NCBI RefSeq assembly: GCF_004027225.2
Contig: NC_044283.2
Coordinates: 16,138,992 to 16,202,991 of the forward strand
Direction of reading: 5' to 3'
DNA from: Strigops habroptila
Lineage: Eukaryota > Chordata > Aves > Psittaciformes > Psittacidae
DNA: 64,000 nt
Under the pieces are notes generated by a model. The model had not been told where the DNA came from and did not search any database. It worked only from the letters and a program-made list of their open reading frames with translations. Shown here piece by piece: positions 13,013 to 24,067 of the stretch. Numbering within the stretch: the first letter of the stretch is position 1; each line of letters opens with the position of its first letter. A program made the translations under genes and the position numbers.

Positions 13013-13442
13013 TTCAGGTGCAAGTTGAAAAGCAGAAAATATATTACAATTGTAAAAAGTTTTACATAGTTACCTTAATGAGATCCTGAGCACTGATGAC
13101 TTGTTTAAATATGGCCATTGTTTGATGAGGAAAAAAACCAACCCCTTCCAATAAAATGCATTGTCAGAAATCTGCCATGAGATGCTATTTAATTTTCAAT
13201 TATTTTAACTGAGGTCAGTGCCAGTATCACATTGCATGTGAATGCTTCCAAGAAATGTATATGGAAGCTTATACAAGAGTTTTCCCTAATTAAAAAAGTT
13301 GGATAGCTTTAGTTTAGAAATAGATACTTTGAAATGATATCCATTGAAAGGTGGTTTTTTAAATTTTACTTTGAAGAATGCTGTGCAACAGTAATTAATA
13401 ACCCACTGACACGCACTGCAGTGGGTACTGCTGCAGAATAAC

Positions 13443-13673
13443 CTATTGGGAAGCTTGTGGTGTGGGGTTTTCAGATTTAGTCTCCTGGTTAGCAGGAGGT
13501 TTGCTGTTCCATGGGCTGTTATTTCCCAGTGCAGGTGAATTGTTGAAATCTTCTTCATCATCCATGCCATTTGCTGCATCATACTGTGTATTCTCTAATC
13601 TAGTGATAAGCCTTTCGTCTTCATCCCCAAATTCGCCGCCCATCAGAGTTGGTTCTCCTACCACCATCACATC
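13443..13673 (-). CDS. LDB2: LDB2 terminal coding exon, residues about 298-373 (LIM-interaction domain) and stop
   Basis: The exon opens after a ttcacag acceptor (AG at 13675-13674) with DVMVVGEPTLMGGEFG and continues through DEDERLITRLENTQYD, which is the LIM-interaction domain. It ends NPTPQASQ and a TAG stop at 13445-13443. It holds 76 codons plus stop and starts in phase 0, matching the VP-ending exon upstream. In the family the LID is an extended peptide that wraps along tandem LIM domains of LIM-homeodomain and LMO proteins. The tail after the LID (NNSPALGNNSPWNSK) is Pro/Ser/Asn-rich and probably disordered. An open frame on the opposite strand here is only a shadow of this exon. Confidence 0.96.
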   Translation of the reverse strand, partial: DVMVVGEPTLMGGEFGDEDERLITRLENTQYDAANGMDDEEDFNNSPALGNNSPWNSKPPANQETKSENPTPQASQ

Positions 13674-16600
13674 CTGTGAACAGCACCCAATATTTGTTAT
13701 ATGGAAACCTTGAGAGAGAAAAAATCAACTTAAAAAAGTTATGTTAGAGAATTTGCATCTCTTAACTTTGTGACATTTGAACAACAAAGTTCCTGCTTAG
13801 TAGGAACCAGGAAAAAGGCTTACACTTGATTGCTAATTTAAATGAAAAGCTATAACACATCTCTCTAGCTGCATGCTCATGGCTCTGGATCTCAGAAACC
13901 CCAGAACTGAGAAGCAGGAAGACTGAAACGTGCATGATTTTAAGCAAATAAGCAGGCCATGGAACTGCCTTAAACTCCTGCTTGAAATATTTAGCCTTCA
14001 TCAAATAATTCTTTCCTGAGCCATTTTATTTGGAAAGGCACCAGGATGTGTCTCGGCTGGAACTTGGTGAGATGCGTATTTTAAAAGTAGTTTAAAAGAA
14101 ACCGCATTTCTTATCCTCAGACTTCTCCAATGTGGAGCACAGCACTCTAATAAGATGGTAACTCTTATCCATAGCCAGCCAAGCCCTTTTACGCATCCAA
14201 TATACTTGACATTCTGTTACTTAATTATGGTAATTAATTTAGGTAAAGTTTTCGATAAAAACAATGTTCACACTGATTTGACAATTTGCATAGCTAATTA
14301 AGTCATTAGCAAAAACCTGCTGATTGCCAACAAGCCCTGAATTTACCATCTGTTATTTCATGGTGCCTGTCACCTAACTCCATGTAGGCAACCCTGCCGC
14401 CAATCTGTGCAGTAAGAGGACCAATCTGTCCAGCTGGTACCGTAAAGGGAAGATGAAGAGTGCTAATTATAATTACACTGATGAAGCTAGTAGTCATCAA
14501 AAACTGAAGCATGCAAGAAAGAAAGAATTCATCTAATCACTGCTTTAAGTACAAATTGTCCTTCCATGAAAACAAGTAAACCGCCTACTGTACTCCAGTG
14601 CATCACAGATTTGCTGCAAAAAACCTAAGCAGCATGGGATAGAAAGGTGCAAACTTGAGATTGGAAAGCAAAGGTGCAAAGCCAGAGAGCTCTCTTGTTC
14701 TCTCTGTTCAACGGAGAATCAGGCTGCTGTGCTAACTGCTACAGAAATATGTGGGATGCATCTTTTCATGCAGCTCAGGTGGCAAGGCATCAGCTAATGT
14801 TTGGTAAAAGTGCAGTAATTCCAGATGTCTAGCTTTGTACCTGCTGATTTAAAAAGCCCTTCCAAGAATCCTAGTGAACGACAGATTCATATTTTAAAGG
14901 ATCTGTTCCTCCTTAGGAATGTAAAAGCATTTGTAAAAAGCAAACAGAAAACAAATGTTTGCATTTAATAAGGTTTCTTTTTAATCAGCTATGTACCTCC
15001 TTCTCCATGAAACAATACAAATTATTGCCTGTAAGTATTTAGTTTCTCATATCCCTCAGCAAAGGCTGACACGCTACAGAAGAATGTTTATATCACATTT
15101 TCAGCCTGTGCTATGTCAAAAACTTGTGAGTAGATGGAAATTGTTGCATTTCTTATTTACATTGTCTATATTTTGTTACTCCATATAGCCATAAAATATT
15201 AGGTTAAATAAAACTCACATATAGCTTTGCGACATGGAAGTTTAAAAGACAAAAGTGTTTATAACCAAAAGTTTATTCTAATTTATTACATCCCTCTAAA
15301 CAACAGACAGTGTATATTGTGCACTGCTGAACCAGACCTGACCCCATTGTACGGTGAGAGCATTAATGACAAGAGAGACCTGGCAGAGGACAGCAAGTTG
15401 GGTTTGAGTGTGCAGTGTGATATGGCAGGCAAAAAGGACCACAGTGGCTGAAATACAGAATCACAGACCGAGGTGGCAACAGTTCCTTTTACTTCAATGC
15501 TCTTGAGGATAGACCTCAAGTTCTCCCTGTTGCCATACTAGCCAAAGGTCAGCAACGTGGATGAGACTTAGAGAAGCACATCAAAAATAACTGTGGGGCT
15601 AGAACAGCTGACTGGGGAGGCCATGTGAAAGAATTAAATATGTATTACATCCACCAAATGATTGGGAGGGGTAAACATGCTTAACAGCTGCAAGTGCTGA
15701 AAGGAAGAGGATCACTTTAGGCCAATCTGATGAGCTATGAACTAGGGTACTAAGATGATGTTAAGTAAACGGAAATGTAATCCCCATTGCTAAAACAATA
15801 TTCCTGTTACTAAGAACTGCAGACTGAGGATTAATGACCCCACGTGGAACAGTGCTAGCTTTGCTGCTCAGGTCACCTAACGCTGGGCTGGGAAAATCTC
15901 GATCCGTGGTAGGAAACATCTTGCATCAGAGGGGAGATGCTCAATGACCTTGTAAGTATGTCCAGCTCTAATTTCTCAGATTCTTTGCAAATAAAATTCC
16001 TTTAGTATAATGACACCCACTGAGAGGACAGTTTGCACTTGTACTTCTCTCTATGCTATTGAGTATCTCTCTGTCTCTCTGGGAATTAAACTACAATTCT
16101 ATTGAGGTTAGTGGAGTTTTTCCTCGTTCTATTTAAAAGATAGATATCACAGCATTAGTCACAGGACATTTGAAAAAATAGTATATATATATATTCTTGA
16201 CAATCTTGCCACTTATAGCTATGTCAGGCAAAAATAGTGTCTCAGGAAGCGCACATGCTGGTTCCTCCCCAGAGAGGATTCTGCTCCTCAGACTGAAAGC
16301 TGAAGACCCCACCGAGTGCACCCCATTGAACCTCCACTCACTAGATCCCGTGCAATGACCACCAACCTCTGAGGAGGACTGGAAGTGACTCCTTTTAGAG
16401 CCCCTCAATGCTTCTCCTTAAATTGGCCAGTGGGGGTCACTGCTGTTGAATGACACAAGGCTCCATCCCTCCCAGGGTTGAGGCTGCAGCTCTGGAGTGC
16501 TCCTAGCTCCTGCTCATGGAGTGAGAAGCAGAATCCAAGAATTAAACCCTACTCTCTCGCACGGCAGCATACACTGCTATGGCCTAGTTATGGTAGCACA

Positions 16601-19600
16601 TATTTGACTAGATTAGTTTAAAAAAAGATTTAGACTGTAGTCACTCAATCTTATTAATTTACTCTGTGATTAGAAACAACATTTTTGGTCAAGGAATGTC
16701 TCATGATAGTAAAATATGGTTGCAGTGAAGCACTGTAAATAAAGCAGTGGATGTTTTACATTATGTGATAGAAATTTAATAATATAACCACAAAAGCAGC
16801 TTTCATGTATATCATACCTTACATCCTGAAATAACCCTAATTGCCATCCAAACTTAAATTGATGCATATAAACTACACACAGAGATTACTTCAAACACAA
16901 CTCAAATGCAAGCACTTCTATTTAACAGACCGGTCATTTCTCAGGCTTCATCTTTTTTATACTTATAGCCTCAAAGTTTAGCTTTGCTATGCCCAGTTAT
17001 GTAACTAAACTTTTTAACTTGGGATTTTAAAGATCAGTCTATGGCTAAACAACGTCTTACTGGTGTGTGGTGGTAAAAATGTGTGGTGGGCCATGTAAAA
17101 TTCCCCATCCTATGCCTGCTGTCTTTGCTGCTGTTTGACCTTCTCAGTGTGTTACAGTGATTAGTTGGTAGCTCAGGTGTCACAGTCCCCAGAAGCACAC
17201 AAACAGTGCTTCACAAGCCTGAGGTAATTTTAAATGCCTGAAACTATCAAGTATATTGTTCAAGCAAGTCTCATACTCCAAGAATTGAAAGTTGCACTAG
17301 TTTTAGCAGCCAGCATGCCCCTAAGTGCTAAGTCAAAAGAAGAAGGGTACCTCCTTCTGCTTTCCTTCCTTCGTATGGAACTGCATGAGTGGTGCTTATT
17401 TTTATAATTGACTTCTCATCTCCTTGTCACAAAAATTATTAATGACTAAGAGCCCCATTGCTGCCCACACCCATAATGGTCACTGCTTCCAAGACAAAAG
17501 CATAAGACTGACACTGGTGTTGAAATGATCTATAGAAACAGAACTGACATTTCAATTAGGTTTCAGAGTAAACACTTTGTAGAGGAAAATGGTTATCTTT
17601 CACATCTCATCATAGTCCTCTCTGTTAACTTGACATTCTGGTCTTGTTTGGAATATTTTTCGTGAAGCGCAAAAACTGGAAACCAATTTGCTCACTCTCA
17701 TCTCCTTACAGCTAAATCTTAAATTCTGAATTGCACAGTTCTGAGACATGAGATAATTTCTGACACTAATCTTCTGGCCCTGGCACTGTTGCTCTGGTAC
17801 TAGAACATCTGTTAGAAACCACCTAAACCTACCACCTGTTTCTGAAACACATAAGAGATTGTATTGCTCCCTTCCACATTAGCAGGTTTACCTATGGATT
17901 TGGCTTTCGATGAGCTTAGAGAACTACAAAGAGAAGGAGAGATTATTGAGGTATGCTTAAAGAATGCAAGGAGGCTCTAATTAAGACTCTGGATGTAACA
18001 AAGAACATTTGATTTACTTAGTGGTGTGATGCTTTATTCTTTCCAACACAAATGATATTTCACTGGGTTCATGGTTATAGTATTACACTCAACAGGATCT
18101 TCATTAGTAAATGAAAGCAAAATCCACCTATTAATTCCTATGGTTATGAGCAATGGTTCTTAGAATTTGTGAGAGTTGTGCATTGCTGTTAAATTTCCAA
18201 ATTCAAATAGATGAAAATGGATCAATGTGCACTGTTTTTATTGAACTTAGGAGAATATGATACTTAAGCGATAATGGTTGTATGGACTCCTGATGATGAT
18301 CCTGCAGATACTATCTGTAATTTACAGATCTCTGTGTACAAGTCACTATTCTATGTACAAGGGTCTGGGCTTGCAAGAAAGCTTTATTTGAAACAGAAGA
18401 ACATGAAAAGTTTCAATAAACGCAATTTCAGCTAGTAAAGAGGCTTGAAAACTGAGAGAAGATTTGGGAAAACACTGCAGCTAGCTTCAAACAGAAGAGG
18501 AAATTAGTACTGTGTAAGTGATAAGGCAATGACACACCCAAATTAGAGAACTAATTTCTTTGAAATCATAGGAATGCTAATATTAGAAAGCCACATTTTC
18601 TATGAACCTTGAGGAAGGAGTCTTGCCCATCTTTGTTCTTAGTTTTGAGGAAAGAAGAAATTGGTAATTCCAGTTTCTGCCGAGTAGGTTAACGTTTCTT
18701 CCAAAGTTCAGATGTGATTGAGAACATGAACAAATCTAAGAACTTTTCAAATGATTGGCAGGTGTTGAGACTAAGACAGCTGAGGGGACTGCAGTTTCTG
18801 GGTCCCTGTTCTGTCAGCTTTCTTTACGCACTAAAAAAAGCCAATGCATTTGTGGAAATCACTGGCAGTAGGGAGCCTGCTCCAAGGACAGCCTGAGAGA
18901 AGAAAACTTCTGGTGAGAAAAATGTTTTTGTATTTGTGCTATTGGAGTAACTTTAGTGGCACTTGGTTCTACTTTCAACACACTTTGGTGTGTTGCATCA
19001 ACACCTATGGGATACAGGTCAAAAGCATCACTGGACAAGTAATAGGCCAATGTAGGCATGAGTTGTGCAGTGCAACCACGTAGCACACTGGCTAACTCAT
19101 TTGTTTTAAGAAGGTAGGAAACATGTAATATGTAACAAGGCACTTGGGCAAGAAATGTCCCAAGAGATTAGGATTGACAAGAGATGCTGAAGGTCTGCAA
19201 TCAATAGCATGAGAACTATCAGAATCACAGAAACCAGTTTTTCCTACCGCTATAAGAGAAAATGAGCGCGATAGAGTGCAAGTGACTGTCAAAAGGGCAA
19301 AACATTGTATTTTATTTAGAAGGTTGAGAAAGTATAAAAATTAGTTAGAGATATGAGGACAGACAGAGACTGACCCTTTTCAAATTACTGATGAGAGGGA
19401 AGATGCATACCCACCCACTGGTAGAGACCCCTAAGATGCTTTTGAAGACTCTGTTATTAAAAATATATCAGAATGTGTCAGCACAGTCAAAGTGCTAATA
19501 AATTTAAGGCAACACAAAGGGCACAAATGATACTGATGGATTAGGCTTCAGCAACTGAACTTCAGGGTGCAGTGCCAATCTGACGCATGCACGGAAATAC

Positions 19601-22600
19601 CACCATTGGTATGTGGTACATATACAATCATTGCAGTCTCTGGGTTTGGCTCTATTGTCAGCACTGTCCGTGCCTGAAGAACAGGAAATAATGCAGGTAG
19701 AGGAAATGGCACAACCTCCTATTACTGAAGAAGAATGTGTATGTAACAAGTACTGTTCCATCTCGTTGACCAGGGTTTGCTTAGCCCCATATATTTATCT
19801 GAAGAATTGGAAGAGGTTATGGGAAAATGATAAATCTCCCTGAAGTTTCAAGCTTTGTCATAGCTGATGGTACTCCAGATGCTTTCCAGTCACTGTCCTG
19901 AACATGGAACATTTGCCTCTCCAGACATGAACACCTCATTAAAGAAACAGAAGTTAATGGTGTCAGCGAGAAATGTGGATGAGGTATATGTTAAGTTCAC
20001 ACCTTTGCCAGAGTGTACACAGCATTACTGCAGGAGTGAAACAGAATAATTACTAATGTCCTAAACCAAGAAACATTACATAGAATAGAGGATAAGCAAA
20101 CATTATCTAACCAGGATTAATTTACTATCAAATAGAAAACAACACAGAAGCATAAAAGTGACAGGAAATTAGGACTTAGATTCTATTGTGGTGGATAGAC
20201 TGTCTTTGCTGGCTGGGAAGAAATCACTGGAGAAAAAGAGAAAGCCGAAGTACATGACTTCATATTAATCCAGGTCTGGTATGGACGTGAGCTCGCTGTT
20301 AGGGTTCTTCAGAGAAGAGTATGGGAAAAATGGAATCGAAACTAGCTCTGGTTATGTGAGTCATCTGGACAGAAGATGCAGTGATTTCATTCCCCTTCTC
20401 TAATGAGGGGGAAAATGTTTTTAACACTGAAAATGAATGATTTCAGAAGTTTTTTTCTACTGAGCAGGAAAGTTCCACTCACAGAAAGCTCTATGGCCAA
20501 ATGCAGCTCTTAATTAACTGAAAACAGTCAAATTGTGTTTGAGGTTATCTTGTCTTTTATCGCATATAGAGGAAATCAAACATTAACTACTGAATGATTC
20601 GCTCTAAGGTAAAGTTACGTGAAAGAAACAGAAAGCAAGTTACTGCTACCTGCAGCTACTTTCAGAAAGCAGTGGCACGCCTGTAATAAGGCCCACTTCA
20701 AAGAATGCATTTTCAAGAAACATCTTGCTATTTAACTGGAAAGTGTTGAATAGTTTTACACCAAAATATCCTACTGCTAAAATTATTTTGAGTTCTGTCT
20801 ACTTTACAGGGTGGCCCAACCATTAATTCCATCTGGTTTGCTATCTTTGCTGTGGGAAGAGCTGTTGTATGTCAAATCGAATAGCTGAGCATTTTCCACT
20901 TTGCAGAGTCCTAAAAATGGAACCTGATCTTCCTTACAAAGAGTTGGGACCATCTTGCTACTCTGGTACAGAAAACAATATTGAAAAATATTGACTATGC
21001 AGCACCCTGAAAGTCAACGAAGACTAAAAATCCATCCTTGGATTTCATTATAAACTTCACCATTATGTCTCAGATGCTCAACTATCATCTCCATCAGGAA
21101 GAGTAGCCTTAACTACTTCATGTGGCAGGAGCAGCCTTTCAGAACCCGAAGTCAGCTTGAATATCATTGGGAGTGACAGGTAACTTTCAAAGGGCTCAAT
21201 TACACTCAAACATACAAGTACACATGGCTACCATTGAAGCCAACAAAAGTCATCTCTCCAGGGAGAGGCAGGCTCAAGAGAGGCAGGGAGTCAGAGTCTA
21301 GTCCTATTGAGCTGAACTTGGGGCAGGGAGTAGCCGAGATAAAATGAGTTTACTGTCCTTTAAACTTGGAGACAGCAGGGAAGTAGCTGGTTGCTCAGTT
21401 TTGTACCTAATTGGTGATTTTTCTTAAATATGGTTGATTATTGATCCAAGGGGTTTTCTGGCAGACACAGTCAGTGAGGCAGAGTGGTCCCTGCCACCAG
21501 GGGATCAGGTAGCTGGCCTTCAGATTGCTTTGTGCTGCCAGAAAACCCCAGAGATGCCTATATTAGGGAAAGAGTCCGACTCCAGGGATGCAAGCCATGT
21601 GAAAATTTTAATATGACAAGGAGAAAATATGAGTTTAATGTACTGAAGCCCAAAGCTTCTGTAAGCTAGTGGATTGCTGAATCAGTTGCTAAACAAAAAC
21701 CTTCATTTCATTTCACTGATGTTAGTCTAGTCCTCTTTTTTATCTGGGTATTCAAGCTTCCTAGGAAGTGCCTGCTTTGTGCTAACAAAAGGCCTATATT
21801 CTTTGTAAGTCTTCATGAGGAGACCAGGCCTTTCCTATCTTCTGATCAGAAATTCAATAAAAATCCCTGCATGTTATTCCCAAAATACCACTTTATATTT
21901 TCTATAATATCAAGTTAATTTCCCTAGCTTTAAAATGCATAAGCTACCTCTTTATTGACTAAAGCACACTTTGTTACAATTTGGGGTCTGATTTCCCCTA
22001 TATTGTGACTAGGGCAATAAACATGACATTGTCAAAGTGCTGGTACAGTTCTGGAAATGAATCTGTGTTTCTCTATATAATTAGGATGTCAACAGTTACA
22101 ACTAGCAGGGTGGATAAGCTAAGACCCATATTCCAGGGAATCTACCCTCTGCAATTGGAGTGGTTGGAAAAAGAGATAACCTCTGCAGGTTAAGTAAATT
22201 CATAACCTGTTCCACTGAAGCACCTGAACCCAGCACAGATTAGAGGTAAGGTACTAACACAGGGACACCAGCGGTCTGCTCAGGTATGGCTGTCCTGTTC
22301 CACAGGGACTCATCCTCACTTAGCACCTGGCAGGTGGAAGTCTGCAAGACTCATGCTATATCTAAGAACACGAGGCCCGGTCTCAGTCTCACCACCAGTG
22401 GAAGTACTCTCACTGACAAGCAGGGGAGCTGGCCCAGGCCTTAAAAAAGTCACATCTGGTCCTTAGGGTACCCCTGTTTGAGGGTCATTCATTACATCTG
22501 CACTGCAGAATGGCTTCTTCACATCTCTTCACTAATATCCCAGCTTCCACAGCACACTGTGCAAGATTGCTTTTTGCTTGTGATAGTTTAGGCTCAAGAA

Positions 22601-22676
22601 TGCACCTTCTTTACAATGTGAGGGAAGAATTAAAGCACCATAAGTGATTCAGGCCTAAAAGGAAAGTGAGACTTAC
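13674..22676 (-). other. LDB2 intron (9.0 kb) before the terminal exon
   Basis: It is bounded by gtaagt at 22676 and cacag at 13674. I found no other gene or CR1 element in it. It contains a (TA)n run at 16182-16194 and AT-rich, homeodomain-site-rich segments such as 14200-14345. The ORFs inside are short and unrecognised. Confidence 0.75.
16182..16194 (+). repeat. Short (TA)n run
   Basis: Thirteen bases of alternating T and A inside the 9-kb LDB2 intron. Confidence 0.8.
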
Positions 22677-22828
22677 AGGTACCTGACTTGATAGACTCAG
22701 GTTTGCAGCGGCTGACTTTTTCTTGCTGTTGGTACTATTTGCGTTGTTCCCAGCACTGCTGTTGGAAGTGCTGCTGGTAGAATTTTTCCTTTTTCTCCGT
22801 TTGGTTGTCGGTTGTCTTGTGGGTTCTG
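22677..22828 (-). CDS. LDB2: LDB2 coding exon, residues about 247-297 (NLS and Ser/Asn-rich linker)
   Basis: This 152-nt exon completes the split Ala codon and then encodes 50 residues from EPTRQPTT to LSLSSQVP. The basic run KRRKRK at about residues 256-261 is the expected nuclear localisation signal. It is followed by a low-complexity Ser/Thr/Asn linker and a KKK cluster. The acceptor is ttgcag|CAG, a tandem NAGNAG site. The donor used by the standard protein is CCT|gtaagt (GT at 22676-22675), and a second in-frame donor, CAG|gtacct, lies six bases upstream. Either donor keeps the frame into the terminal exon. A few linker residues (for example NS before KKKSAAA) differ from mammalian LDB2 as I remember it, which is normal for this flexible segment. 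Confidence 0.94.
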
Positions 22829-23943
22829 CTGCAATAAAATGGTAAGAAGGAAAGCAAATGGCAGGTATTGTAAAGCGTGCACTAAAATGATCCATAAACA
22901 GAAATGCTGAAATATTTTTTCATGTAGTTTTAAGTTCCTATGTTTACTAGTAGTAGTAGTAGATTTAACATATGAACCATGTAATAATATTTGAACCCAA
23001 ACCAACAGAACCTGCTTTCAATTTTGTATAATGGAATAATGAAGCTTATTCTCCCAGCACTATCTATAAAGATATTTGAAAGCATTTTACCAATGGAAAT
23101 AACATGATAACTATCATGATGCTCAAAGTGACCATGTAACTTGCTGAAGGTCACATAGCAAGCAACAGTGCTAATCAAATTCCAGGTCTTATTCTGACAT
23201 AGGGTACAGCCTCAGCTGACCCATCCAGAGGCAAAGGCTGAAGGCAGCTTTGTATCCTTCTGCTGCCATCGATGCAGCATACAAGCAACTACCATTTGAG
23301 TTCCTTCTACCTCTGATGTGGACTTCATCTTTTAAACTGCCAGTCCCAAGAGAACACGTTAAGGCGTGCTGAATGCTGCTTGTCAGCAAGTCTTCAAACT
23401 CAGACCGAATCAGGACAATTACATAACTTTGCTTAAATAGGCAAGGAACAGAGGGGCAATTGTGCTTCTCAAGATTTGGCCTGAGCACCCCTGTGAATAG
23501 TCTTAGATATAAAAATCTTTAATAATCTGAAAAAAGAGAGAATTATTATTTTGAGGTGTAAGAGGAAGGAGATTAGGTCCAGGCCTGTAAATAACATTAT
23601 ATTAGTCTCAAAGACAATTAATTATGAATTGTAGCTGTAATTTCAGAGTCACAGCAGGAAGCTGAATTACACAAATGATGAATTCTAATGGAGCCAGTAG
23701 GCATTTTGCATTCCATCTACACATATTTTTGTACTAAATTATATCCTAGTCAGTGAAACCATCTGACTGTGCACATCTATAAATCACTTGGGTCAGACTG
23801 AAATCATAAAACATCAGAATCATTTTCAGGCTTACTTTTGGAACAGTGCTAATTCTTACTACTTTTCTTTGTAAGTAATTTTCCCCATTGTTTCTATATT
23901 AATTTAACTATAAAATCGGTAAAATACTAGAAATGAAACATAC
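22829..23943 (-). other. LDB2 intron (1.1 kb)
   Basis: It is bounded by gtatgt at 23943 and ttgcag at 22829. It carries a (TAG)5 microsatellite at 22948-22962. The segment 23590-23720 is AT-rich with homeodomain-like cores and was noted as a possible conserved non-coding element. No other gene was seen. Confidence 0.8.
22948..22962 (+). repeat. (TAG)5 microsatellite
   Basis: Five perfect tag units within the 1.1-kb LDB2 intron, about 120 bases upstream of the NLS exon in the sense of the gene. Confidence 0.85.
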
Positions 23944-24067
23944 CTGGTGGGGCCACCATTCTCTGCCATTTTTGAAACAAGCAAGTCTTCAAGCAGTCTC
24001 GAGGACTTAGATTGTAAGTTTTATGTCTTGACATCAGTTCCTGCATTGGCTCCAGTATTACACACAA
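23944..24067 (-). CDS. LDB2: LDB2 coding exon, residues about 206-246 (LDB/Chip conserved region)
   Basis: This 124-nt exon encodes LCVILEPMQELMSRHK through KWQRMVAPP plus the first base of an Ala codon. It has a strong pyrimidine tract and cttccag acceptor (AG at 24069-24068) and a CAG|gtatgt donor (GT at 23943-23942). It starts in phase 0 and ends one base into a codon completed by the exon at 22828. In the family this segment is the LDB/Chip conserved domain needed for contact with SSBP proteins. No frame disruption is seen. The exon is short but very well supported by length, phase and residue identity. Confidence 0.95.

Larger units (their letters stand above)
12360..13442 (-). other. 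LDB2: LDB2 3' untranslated region (left limit approximate)
   Basis: The stretch directly follows the stop codon, is AT-rich, and has no coding continuation. Read on the minus strand it contains AATAAA at 12855-12850, 12691-12686 and 12389-12384, a U28 tract at 12568-12541, and a 14-bp inverted repeat (12831-12844 with 12999-13012). The second signal has the best surroundings, because a U/GU-rich segment follows it. With it the 3' UTR would be about 0.77 kb. With the third signal it would be about 1.08 kb and include the U28 tract. The true end needs transcript data. Confidence 0.7.

Noticed and set aside
13462..13713. 83-codon + strand ORF over the LDB2 terminal exon
   Set aside because: It is the antisense shadow of a conserved coding exon.
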